The position numbers and the translations under genes are program-made. The notes under the pieces were generated by a model, which saw only the letters and a list, made by a program, of their open reading frames with translations, was not told the DNA's origin and did no database searches. From an uncultured Pseudomonadota bacterium (GTDB lineage Bacteria; Myxococcota_A; UBA796; GCA-2862545), in NCBI GenBank assembly GCA_913061235.1, contig CAJXTB010000009.1:1-64000 (forward strand): a DNA stretch of 64,000 bases, in the 5' to 3' direction. How positions within the stretch are numbered: position 1 is the stretch's first letter; each line of letters opens with the position of its first letter. Below are positions 25,871 through 33,092 of the stretch, in pieces.

Positions 25871-26659
25871 CTATGCTGGCGAGTCACCGCGACGCCACCA
25901 CACCCACAGTCCAACCGCTACGACCCCGATACTCACGAGCTGAGAGCTACTGACCCAGTCGCCTAGCCACAGACCACGCGCGGTGTCGCCTCGGAAGACC
26001 TCAAGCAGTCCGCGACCCACACCGTAGCCCATCAGCAGCACGGCGAAGGTGCTGCCAGGACGGGCTCTTCGATGGTGCACCCAGGACAGTCCAACGAACA
26101 GACCCAGGTTCATCAACGACAAGTACAGCGCCGCTGGATGCAGCGGAACAGCGAGCAAGTGAGCGGGCAGCTCACCGTGAGCATCCACCGTTACCGACCA
26201 AGGAACTTCGATTCCGAAGGGCCAGATGGCCGGTCGTCCATAACAACAGCCCCCCGCTAAGCAGCCCAGCCGGGCAATGGCCTGGCCAAACGGAATGGCG
26301 ACGGCAAACACGTCCAGCACACGCAGCGGCGAGACACGGTGCCACCTCGCTACGGCCCACACCCCCAGAAGACCGCCAACAAAACCACCATAGAAGGTCC
26401 AGCCCGCAAACGGACTGAACAGCCAGGTAGGGTCTTCCCAATAGACAGCCGGTTGCTCAACAATGGCGTGAAACAGACGGGCGCAGACCCCACCGACCAC
26501 AATGCCCACCAAGGCCGCATCCATCACGAGCCGTGGTGCCAGTCTTGAGAACAGCGCTTCACGGCGCAGCATCACCGTGCACAGGCAGAATCCGGCGACG
26601 ATGACCGCTGGATAAGTGCCGATTTGAATGGTTTCACCGTAGTAGAGCCAAGGAAGCAC
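25871..26659 (-). CDS. Lgt-family paralogue, copy 2
   Basis: 262 residues with the same membrane layout as copy 1: WTFYGGFVGG, RLGCLAGGCCYGRP, PLHPAALYLSL and GRGLLEVFRGD. It starts with GTG; GAGGAG lies nine bases upstream. Compared with copy 1 it replaces the QLYE motif by ALYL, and its N-terminus lacks the usual Lgt HTYG-type start (it has IGTYPAVIV). It may have changed substrate or act on a subset of lipoproteins. The gene is first of the tandem pair. Diacylglyceryl transferase activity is inferred, not certain. Confidence 0.8.
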   Translation of the reverse strand: MLPWLYYGETIQIGTYPAVIVAGFCLCTVMLRREALFSRLAPRLVMDAALVGIVVGGVCARLFHAIVEQPAVYWEDPTWLFSPFAGWTFYGGFVGGLLGVWAVARWHRVSPLRVLDVFAVAIPFGQAIARLGCLAGGCCYGRPAIWPFGIEVPWSVTVDAHGELPAHLLAVPLHPAALYLSLMNLGLFVGLSWVHHRRARPGSTFAVLLMGYGVGRGLLEVFRGDTARGLWLGDWVSSSQLVSIGVVAVGLWVWWRRGDSPA

Positions 26660-26924
26660 CTAGAGCGACTCCTCAGTTTTCAACGCGCTCGAGCGCCCAC
26701 CAAACCCAGCGGACCCACGGGTTTCTACACCGTTCATACACAGCCCCAGCGCCATCTTGAGTTCACCCTCCTCCTCACAGTAGCCGTACCCGCAACATTC
26801 GCAAACCTGCTTTGTACCTGAATCTAGACACAACAGAAAGTGTGGTGGGCAGCTGCGTTCTAGCGAACTGGGACACCTCCACAAATCCCATACGTGTAGT
26901 CGGTTCAATCAACGTTCCGATGGC

Positions 26925-27040
26925 GCCCTCATTAAGCCCGACACCGTGCTGTTCGCCAACGTACAGCTCGACGACAACGCACGCATTCGCAAGCAAGTGA
27001 CGGTCGGCGCCAACACCATGATTGGAGGCGCTGCTCGCAT
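26925..27040 (+). pseudogene. Relic of a hexapeptide beta-helix surface protein
   Basis: In one frame the DNA encodes the hexads IKPDTV, LFANVQ, LDDNAR, IRKQVT, VGANTM, IGGAAR. This is left-handed beta-helix periodicity, and NARIRKQVTVGANTMIGG matches a segment shared by the three full beta-helix proteins in this window (ARIRKDAHLFPG, IRLRKQSTIGAN, NRVRKDTTFGED). No signal peptide or start precedes it; the frame upstream is unlike coding sequence. It runs in frame into the MaoC-like gene, whose real start lies further on. It is best read as the remains of a lost paralogue. Confidence 0.6.
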
Positions 27041-27069
27041 GGCGAGACCTGCTTGTAGGACGAACACCG

Positions 27070-27138
27070 CGAAAGTGGGGACGACGCTCGAACCGCGCTA
27101 CAGCGCCGTCCCTGGAGCGACCGTGAACCCCACTTTCG
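27070..27138. repeat. 11-bp inverted repeat
   Basis: CGAAAGTGGGG at 27070-27080 is the exact reverse complement of CCCCACTTTCG at 27128-27138, with 47 bp between. It lies just before the MaoC-like gene. It could be an operator, a leader hairpin or the edge of a deletion that left the relic; no T run follows, so it is not a plain terminator. Confidence 0.6.
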
Positions 27139-27143
27139 ACCGC

Positions 27144-27968
27144 ATGCCCTCAATGAATCGCCTGCTTCTTCGCGGGCTGCTTCGGCGCCGTTCGATGGGA
27201 CCCGTGCCCGAAGTTGCCGTGTCCTGCTCCAATCTCACGACCGACCCGCAGCGGCTCGCCGCGTACCGGTCGGTGTGTGGGCTTGCCGAGAGCGACGTCC
27301 TACCGTTGCTGTGGCCCCAGGTCCTCGCGGGTCCACTGCACGCCGCAGTCCTGACCCACGCCAGCATGCCCTTCGGCGTTCTGGGCATTGTGCACATGGC
27401 ACAGAGCACCACCCAGCTGTGCCCGATTGGGGTCGACGAGCCCGTAGACATTCAGGTCCGGAGCACGCCTGCGGTTCCGGCAAAACGTGGCGCTATCTTC
27501 GGTATTCGCACGGATATCTCGGTTGGCGGCGAACCCGTATGGCACAGCGAGATGGGCATTTTAGCGCCCAAGCTCGACATGCCAGGCGAACCGCCAGAAC
27601 GGGTCAAGACCGTTCTTCCCGAGACGTGGGACAGCCAAGAGGCCTGGGCAGTACCCGAGTCGATGGGACGTACGTACCGCAAGGTCTCAGGCGACATGAA
27701 CCCCATTCACCTACACGCACTGCTCGCGAAGCCCTTTGGATTCCGGCGAGCCATCGCTCACGGCATGTGGACATTGGCCAGAGCTATCCACGACATTCCA
27801 AACGACCAAGGCAAGCTTACCGTTGACGCTCAGTTCCGAAAGCCTGTCTTCCTACCGTCCAAGCCGGTGCAAAAGATGTCTCGTGACGGGCAGCGACAGA
27901 CGGTTGCGTTGATGTCGGCCGATGGTGAGCGTACCCATCTCATCGCGGAGGCGTCTTGGGTCCCTTAG
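27144..27968 (+). CDS. MaoC-like hot-dog domain protein
   Basis: About 274 residues. The C-terminal part has the MaoC/R-hydratase motif: YRKVSGDMNPIHLHALLAKPFGF, given here as SGDMNPIH with Asp and His as catalytic pair, then AIAHGMWTLAR. Such enzymes hydrate enoyl-CoA or dehydrate hydroxyacyl-ACP. The N-terminal half is probably a second, non-catalytic hot dog, as in double hot-dog proteins. The start is uncertain: ATG 27144 or 27153, neither with a good ribosome site. The downstream membrane-protein gene overlaps its end by 13 bp, so they form an operon. The true substrate is unknown. Confidence 0.8.
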   Translation: MPSMNRLLLRGLLRRRSMGPVPEVAVSCSNLTTDPQRLAAYRSVCGLAESDVLPLLWPQVLAGPLHAAVLTHASMPFGVLGIVHMAQSTTQLCPIGVDEPVDIQVRSTPAVPAKRGAIFGIRTDISVGGEPVWHSEMGILAPKLDMPGEPPERVKTVLPETWDSQEAWAVPESMGRTYRKVSGDMNPIHLHALLAKPFGFRRAIAHGMWTLARAIHDIPNDQGKLTVDAQFRKPVFLPSKPVQKMSRDGQRQTVALMSADGERTHLIAEASWVP

Positions 27969-28411
27969 GCGGGTCAAAACTGCTCGGCGTCGCCGCCCTG
28001 AGCACCGTGAAGTTCGTTGTGGCACCCGGTGTTGGCTGGGGCTCTGGGCTGTCGTTCATGGAGACGCTCACCGCGAACGTCGGCGGCGCCTGGGTCAGCT
28101 GCGCGCTGACCTACATTCTTGCCGCCACGCTGTTCGAGCGCGCACGTCGAAAACGCGTTGCCGGTGAAAAGCAGAAACGGACCTTCACCCGAGTCAACAA
28201 GTTCATCGTTCGCATCAAACTTAGCCGCTTTGGCTTCTTCCTCATTGTAGGACTGGCGCCAACGTGGCTGTCCGTCCCATTCGGAACCTTGGTGGTGACC
28301 AAGTTCTACGGCGAACGCCGCTATGCGCTGCCGTCCATGATGCTATCGCTGTTCTTGTGGTCGGTTCTGCTGACGTCGATTGTGTACGGTGCCGGCGGCA
28401 CTGGCGACTGA
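27956..28411 (+). CDS. Small membrane protein
   Basis: 151 residues with about three membrane helices: an early one around GGAWVSCALTYILAATLF, then FGFFLIVGLAPTWLSVPFGTLV, and a last one SMMLSLFLWSVLLTSIVYGA. A basic stretch (RARRKRVAGEKQKR) separates the first two. It starts with TTG inside the end of the MaoC-like gene, with GGAGG about four bases upstream, which suggests coupling. Convergent with the beta-helix gene, 8 bp apart. Family not recognised. Confidence 0.65.
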   Translation: MGPLGGSKLLGVAALSTVKFVVAPGVGWGSGLSFMETLTANVGGAWVSCALTYILAATLFERARRKRVAGEKQKRTFTRVNKFIVRIKLSRFGFFLIVGLAPTWLSVPFGTLVVTKFYGERRYALPSMMLSLFLWSVLLTSIVYGAGGTGD

Positions 28412-28419
28412 GGGCCCGT

Positions 28420-29775
28420 TCAGCGAACGTACATCAACGCCCAGTTCATATAAGCGGTACCCATTGTGCCCGAGTACAGCGAAACGTTGGAAATATCCGA
28501 GAAATAGGCGTTGCTCACTCCGAACCACACCGAGTAGTCGGACCCGCTGTAGCTACACCCCGACGTCTCATTCCATGCAATCACATTGCTGGTGAGGTTG
28601 GTGTTGAGCGGCTGACAGTTCGCGGCTTCAAGGTCGGTAATCAACGCAATGGCCTCGTGGTCGACCGAACAACTGGAATACTGTGCCAAGGCCAGGGACT
28701 CGGTAGAGACCGCCCGCAGCCGCGCCCACGTTGCGTTCGACAGCGCTTGGTGCGCCGTGGACGGGGTCAACACGCCCGACGCGTACCCAGTCGGGGTCGT
28801 TGCCGAGCAAGAGCCGCTGCAACAATCCGGCGACTCGCGGTTGAGGACCAACATCCAACCACCACCAGCGGTGTCCACATCACACCACACCTCAAGCGCG
28901 CCATTGGCGTCCGGATCAATCCAGTAAGCGCCAGTGACCCTGCCTGGACGATTGTCCCGAATGTCTACGCAGCTCGTCGCAGGGCAGCCCGAATCTCCGA
29001 GCGTGCAGGCGTCGCCATACACCTCGGCGCGAAGAACCCGGTAGTTGTCTGGCACGGTCGAGCCAGCCAGAACTCTCGCCCCAGCACCGACTCGTGCACC
29101 CGATGAGACCCGAGCATTGGCCTCGATAACCGCATCTCGGCTCACCCTCGCGCCGGACTCAATGATGGCTCCGGGGAAGAGATGGGCGTCCTTTCGGATG
29201 CGCGCGGTCGCGGCGACATCGGCACCCGCGTCGATCTGGACTCCAGGCCCGACAATGCCGTTCACCGTTGCACCATCTTCCACGACCGTGGAGCGAGCCA
29301 GAACGGCGCCCGAGCCAACGGTGACGTTGTCTCCGAGCTGGACCAAATTGCCCAAAATAGCGGAGCTACCCAAGAACACATCGTCACCCATTTCCACGGC
29401 GTACCCAATACTGACGCCATTCTCAGTCAGTGCGTCGTCACCGACTGTGCTCTTGCGACCCCAGGTGTTCGACTCACCAATGTGAGCGTCGTGGCCAATG
29501 ACCGCACTGCGTCCGATGTGGGTGGAGGCCCCAACCGTAAAGGGACCCACGCCATTGTCGAAGCCGAGAATCTGTACACGAGCCCCGACAGAGACGTCAT
29601 CCGTAAGGCCCACATTGGGCCCAATCTGCGCGCCAGTGCGGACCACAACATTCGACCCGAAGGTGACACTGCCGTCCACCGAAGCCTGCTCGGAAACACA
29701 GTTCGGAGCGTAATTAGCGTCACAATCCTGAGCAAATGCAGCACTCACAATCATCAAAAGTCCGCTCAAAAGCAT
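28420..29775 (-). CDS. Secreted hexapeptide beta-helix protein with fibrinogen-like C-terminus
   Basis: 451 residues after choosing ATG 29775, which has GGGGGAG five bases upstream. A signal peptide (MLLSGLLMIVSAAFAQ) is followed by a Cys pair (DCDANYAPNC), then a long left-handed beta-helix of hexads (about 25-275; for example VGSGAV, LARSTV, VEDGAT). The last 160 residues begin with SCVDIRDNRPGRVTGAYWID and WCDVDTAGGGWMLVLNR, the opening of fibrinogen-related domains (CxDI, GxYxID, CDxDTxGGGW). Such domains bind sugars or proteins on surfaces. No sugar nucleotide acyltransferase features are present, so the helix is structural. It shares the ARIRKDA segment with two other proteins here. Probably a surface adhesin. 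Confidence 0.82.
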   Translation of the reverse strand: MLLSGLLMIVSAAFAQDCDANYAPNCVSEQASVDGSVTFGSNVVVRTGAQIGPNVGLTDDVSVGARVQILGFDNGVGPFTVGASTHIGRSAVIGHDAHIGESNTWGRKSTVGDDALTENGVSIGYAVEMGDDVFLGSSAILGNLVQLGDNVTVGSGAVLARSTVVEDGATVNGIVGPGVQIDAGADVAATARIRKDAHLFPGAIIESGARVSRDAVIEANARVSSGARVGAGARVLAGSTVPDNYRVLRAEVYGDACTLGDSGCPATSCVDIRDNRPGRVTGAYWIDPDANGALEVWCDVDTAGGGWMLVLNRESPDCCSGSCSATTPTGYASGVLTPSTAHQALSNATWARLRAVSTESLALAQYSSCSVDHEAIALITDLEAANCQPLNTNLTSNVIAWNETSGCSYSGSDYSVWFGVSNAYFSDISNVSLYSGTMGTAYMNWALMYVR

Positions 29776-29959
29776 GTCATCTCCCCCTGCTTGGCCACTA
29801 TTTGTTCCGGGTGCGACCCGTCCGAAACTCAACAGCGCAGTGGGTATTCGGACCGCCCTACGCCGCCAAAACACTACCAAAAAACCGCATTATCCACAAC
29901 GACATCATGCAGTGGGGAGCAGAGGAACCGCTGGGTTCGGCATCACCACCTGCCGGGTC

Positions 29960-30502
29960 TCACTCGGTTGACAGCGGCCCAAACAACGTAGCGACGTCAA
30001 CCACCAACAAGCCCTCTAGCGACGAACTCTGCACGCTCTCGGTCTCGACGCGTAGCTCACCAGCGACCACCACTTCAATGCAGCGGCGGTCCGCATCCAC
30101 CATCCAATACTCGTGCACGCCAGCCTCTTCGTAGACAAAGCGCTTAGCGAGGCGGTCGTAGCTGCGGTTGGACGACAGCACCTCGATGATGAGCTCGGGC
30201 ACAGCGGTGATGGGCATGGTCTCGGCAATGGCATCGCAGATGACGAACAGGTCCGGCTGCAGGATACGATTCGGCGCAATGCGGAGGTCTAGCGGTGACA
30301 AGCCTATCGTGGCTTTCGGATTCGCCTTCTGCCAGGTCTTCAATGCCAAGAACAGCCCACCAACGATGTGTTGATGCGCCAGGTTTGGGGACGGAGACAC
30401 AATCACCTCGCCATCGAGCAGCTCTACTTGCTGCGTCGTCTCTGGACCGGCGAGGAAGGACTCCTCACTGACCCATGGCGGGGTGTTGGGCACACTGGAC
30501 AT
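29960..30502 (-). CDS. Uma2 (DUF820) family nuclease-like protein
   Basis: 180 residues. It shows the Uma2/DUF820 PD-(D/E)xK pattern: VELLDGEVIVSPSPN, QPDLFVICD (Asp), PELIIEVLSSN (Glu), YDRLAKRFVYEEAGVHEYWMVD with the Lys of the core. Uma2 proteins are restriction-endonuclease-fold proteins, common in many copies and of unclear role. It lies alone between two beta-helix surface genes that point away from it or toward it, without operon partners. There is no clear ribosome site before its ATG. Confidence 0.85.
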   Translation of the reverse strand: MSSVPNTPPWVSEESFLAGPETTQQVELLDGEVIVSPSPNLAHQHIVGGLFLALKTWQKANPKATIGLSPLDLRIAPNRILQPDLFVICDAIAETMPITAVPELIIEVLSSNRSYDRLAKRFVYEEAGVHEYWMVDADRRCIEVVVAGELRVETESVQSSSLEGLLVVDVATLFGPLSTE

Positions 30503-30777
30503 GCACAGAGACTAACGGCGAACCCGCGAATCCGAAAGGAAATCTACTTCGCGTAGTCCTTCAGTACGATGCCCCGCAGTCCATCGGGTTGAGTCACCCG
30601 GATGACCTCCCCAATAGGCAAAGAAAACGGGTCACCACTCTGCGTGAAATTCGCCTAAACAGTGTTCTATACGAACCATTGGTCCGAGCACTACACGGCC
30701 CCTTCTCTGCGTCTAGAAAGCACCGCTACAGGCTCGCAGTTGGCTTTGGTAGTTTCAGCCTCTGCCTGGAGCTTCAA
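30503..30777. other. Divergent intergenic region
   Basis: 275 bp between the Uma2 gene and the beta-helix gene at 30778. A longer frame of the downstream gene runs through it, but its product is Arg-rich and lacks export features, whereas the signal peptide starts at 30778. It probably holds promoters for both flanking genes; I see no clear box or operator. Confidence 0.4.
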
Positions 30778-32379
30778 ATGATGATGGGTCTGCTTGCCTT
30801 GCTGACAACGGCTGCGTTCGCAGCAGACGCGGATAATGACAGCGTCGACGATGCTGTGGACAACTGCCTCGGCGTGTCCAACACCGCCCAGACGGACACC
30901 AACGCCGACGGCTTCGGTGACGTTTGTGTCGACCCAACCGCTACCGTTCATGCGACTGTGACCCTCGGCTCTGGCTCCACCATTGGTGCAAACGCAAGTG
31001 TTGGCGAGAACTCCACTATCGGTGGACGCGTGGTCATAGAGCAGAGTGCCACACTGGGCGACCGGGTCACGGTCGGGGCCATGTCCCACATTGGACAGGG
31101 CGCGAACATCGGTCGGGACACCGTGTTGCAGCGTCGTGTGCATGTGGGGCCAAGTGCCGTCCTAGGGACAGACGTGACGCTCGGCCGCAACGCGGCTGCG
31201 TATGACGGAAGCCAGATCGGTAACAACAGCACCTTGGGCTACGCCACGACGGTTGGAGCAGTCGGCGGAACAGGCGCCCAGCTCGGCTCAAACGTAATCC
31301 TTGGCTCACTGGTCATCGTCGAAGACCTCGCCAACATCAGCGCAAACGTGACCGTCGGCCGCGCAGCAGCAGTGCGGACTGGCGCGACAATCGGCTCCGG
31401 CACCGTGGTCGGTCCAGAAGCGGACATCGGTTCTGGCTCAGACCTCGGAGAGAACATTCGCCTTCGCAAGCAGAGCACGATTGGTGCGAACGCAACCATT
31501 GCGACAGGGAGCCGAATCGGCCGGGACACCGTCATTTCGGAAGGAGCCACAGTGAACGGTGGCCGCATTCCCGCACGAACGACTGTCTGCGAAGGCGCCT
31601 TGGTCGAGGCTCTTGACTCGCTTCGGGCAGGCGGGTTCTGGCCAGTGTCCGGATGCTCAGTCCTGCTGACAGCAAACAGCGGTCCGAACTACGATCTGGA
31701 CAGTGCTGCAGGCAATCCCGTTGAGGCCATCGACGTCGTCGTCACGGTACCGAGCGGCGCCTTGATTTACAGCCTAAGCGCTGCCACCCCCGCGTTCACA
31801 ACGGACGGCTTGCCGGCCGGAAGTACCGTCACGCTGGTGAACAACGGAACCATCGTCGGCGCGGGTGGCGCTGGAGGTCGTGGCCGCGGCTACCACACCG
31901 GTGGACACCAACCAGGTACCAGCGGAGGCATTGCTGTTGAAGCGACCGTAGATATGGTGATTCAGAACGCCAACGGAAGCCTGTTCGGCGGCGGTGGCGG
32001 AGGAGGCGGAGGCGGTGCTGGGGCTGGAGACTGCAGCGGTCCTGGAGGCGGAGGAGGCGGTGGAGCAGGCAACACTGGCGGAATCGGAGGTGCGAACGGC
32101 CAAACCAATGGTGTGAGCTACAGCGGTTCAGGCTCTTCAGGATCAACTACCGGCGGTTCGGGCGCCACCGGACTCCGCAGTCTCTCATGCTGCATCGGCG
32201 GAAATGGTGGCAGCGGCGGAGAGTATGGCCAGCCCGGTGGGAATGGTACCTACGGGAACAACAGCAACTGTGGTCGAGGCCTCGGTGGAGCCGCAGGCCC
32301 CGCTATCGAGAGCAATGGCAACCAAGTGTCCATCGCAAGCGGCGACAATGCCACCCAGGTCAAGGGACCGGTCAACTAG
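30778..32379 (+). CDS. Secreted hexapeptide beta-helix protein with TSP3-like start and Gly-rich tail
   Basis: 533 residues from ATG 30778 (GGAG about seven bases upstream; two more ATGs follow directly). A signal peptide (MMMGLLALLTTAAFA) is followed by a calcium-binding thrombospondin type 3-like repeat (about 16-50): DADNDSVDDAVDNC, then DTNADGFGDVC. A left-handed beta-helix of hexads runs from about 52 to 290 (for example IGANAS, VGENST, IGGRVV). A short beta region (about 300-350) leads to a tail rich in Gly (runs of nine Gly near 400) with scattered Cys (GDCSGPGG, SLSCCIGG, NSNCGRG). The tail may form a flexible or polyglycine II-like surface layer. No acyltransferase features are seen. 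Confidence 0.82.
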   Translation: MMMGLLALLTTAAFAADADNDSVDDAVDNCLGVSNTAQTDTNADGFGDVCVDPTATVHATVTLGSGSTIGANASVGENSTIGGRVVIEQSATLGDRVTVGAMSHIGQGANIGRDTVLQRRVHVGPSAVLGTDVTLGRNAAAYDGSQIGNNSTLGYATTVGAVGGTGAQLGSNVILGSLVIVEDLANISANVTVGRAAAVRTGATIGSGTVVGPEADIGSGSDLGENIRLRKQSTIGANATIATGSRIGRDTVISEGATVNGGRIPARTTVCEGALVEALDSLRAGGFWPVSGCSVLLTANSGPNYDLDSAAGNPVEAIDVVVTVPSGALIYSLSAATPAFTTDGLPAGSTVTLVNNGTIVGAGGAGGRGRGYHTGGHQPGTSGGIAVEATVDMVIQNANGSLFGGGGGGGGGGAGAGDCSGPGGGGGGGAGNTGGIGGANGQTNGVSYSGSGSSGSTTGGSGATGLRSLSCCIGGNGGSGGEYGQPGGNGTYGNNSNCGRGLGGAAGPAIESNGNQVSIASGDNATQVKGPVN

Positions 32380-32397
32380 CGGGTCGATCAGCCCGCT
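32378..32397. terminator. Possible shared terminator hairpin
   Basis: AGCGGG (32378-32383) pairs with CCCGCT (32392-32397) across an eight-base loop, between the stops of two convergent genes. A short T-rich run (TTTC) follows on the plus strand. The stem is only six base pairs, so this is a weak candidate. Confidence 0.35.
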
Positions 32398-32954
32398 TTC
32401 TCACCAGCCGGCTTGGCCTCCGCATCTTCCTTCTCTTCCAAAAACAAGTAGTGGATGATGAACAGGAGGACGCCGACAACAAGCGCGATGTCTGCGACGT
32501 TGAAGCTTGGGTACTCCGACATGTACGGCCAATGGTTCGCCAGCCAGGTCTCGAGTGCCGGGTTGCCGGATGTGTGAACCCGCAGGAAGTCAGTGACCCG
32601 ACCGCCTTCGTTGATGATGCGGTCCACAGCGTTGCCGAGTGCACCCGACAGAATCAGCCCGAGGACCACGGGGAGAAACTTCTCACCGCTCTTGAGCTGG
32701 CGCTGCATGTTGAAGATGACCACGGCCGCTACAATCGTGAAGATCACGAAGATGTAGCGGGCTCCGGGCACAGTCCCAAGAATACCCAGTGCGGCTCCGG
32801 GATTCTGCGCATGAACAATGTCGAAGTAGCCGTCGATGACTTCAATCCCGACGTCCCGGTACTCGATATTGGCCCGAATCCAAGCCTTCGTCACCTGGTC
32901 AAGAACAAGGCCTACAAAGGCAACAATGCTAAACCAGATCCATTTGGCATTCAC
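32388..32954 (-). CDS. lspA: Signal peptidase II (prolipoprotein signal peptidase)
   Basis: Cuts the signal peptide from diacylated prolipoproteins in the inner membrane. 188 residues with four membrane helices. The catalytic aspartates are Asp111 in GALGNAVDRI and Asp155 in FNVADIAL; VLDQVTKAW and QNPGAALG are the other family boxes. The start is GTG 32954 with TGGAG seven bases upstream; a longer ORF upstream adds nothing conserved. The C-terminal tail is Glu/Lys/Ala-rich. Together with the two Lgt genes 6 kb away it serves the many lipoproteins of this window. Confidence 0.94.
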   Translation of the reverse strand: MNAKWIWFSIVAFVGLVLDQVTKAWIRANIEYRDVGIEVIDGYFDIVHAQNPGAALGILGTVPGARYIFVIFTIVAAVVIFNMQRQLKSGEKFLPVVLGLILSGALGNAVDRIINEGGRVTDFLRVHTSGNPALETWLANHWPYMSEYPSFNVADIALVVGVLLFIIHYLFLEEKEDAEAKPAGEKAG

Positions 32955-33092
32955 GATGCAACTCCAGCAATGGCGGCACAGGTACCCCGCACAGGCAGAG
33001 TTCGCACGACCACTACCTCTCAAACCGCAGCAGGATGACGCTGGTACGCAGGTACAGCGGTGGTTACGCGCACCCACCTTTTGGAGGCTCTG

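Larger units (their letters stand above)
26660..27143. other. Intergenic region with a gene relic and an inverted repeat
   Basis: No intact gene is supported here. A minus-strand ORF (26660-26908, 82 codons) ends directly before the GTG of the second lgt gene and contains a small Cys cluster (CECCGYGYC), but has no motif I know and no clear ribosome site. The plus strand holds a hexapeptide beta-helix relic (26925-27040) and an 11-bp inverted repeat (27070-27138), listed separately. Confidence 0.5.

Noticed and set aside
26660-26908. 82-codon minus-strand ORF ending directly before the second lgt gene
   Set aside because: The position would suit coupling and it has a small Cys cluster, but there is no clear start, ribosome site or known family, so I did not call it.
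28264-29106. 280-codon plus-strand ORF opposite the fibrinogen-like protein
   Set aside because: Arg-rich shadow; the minus-strand gene has a signal peptide and domain motifs.
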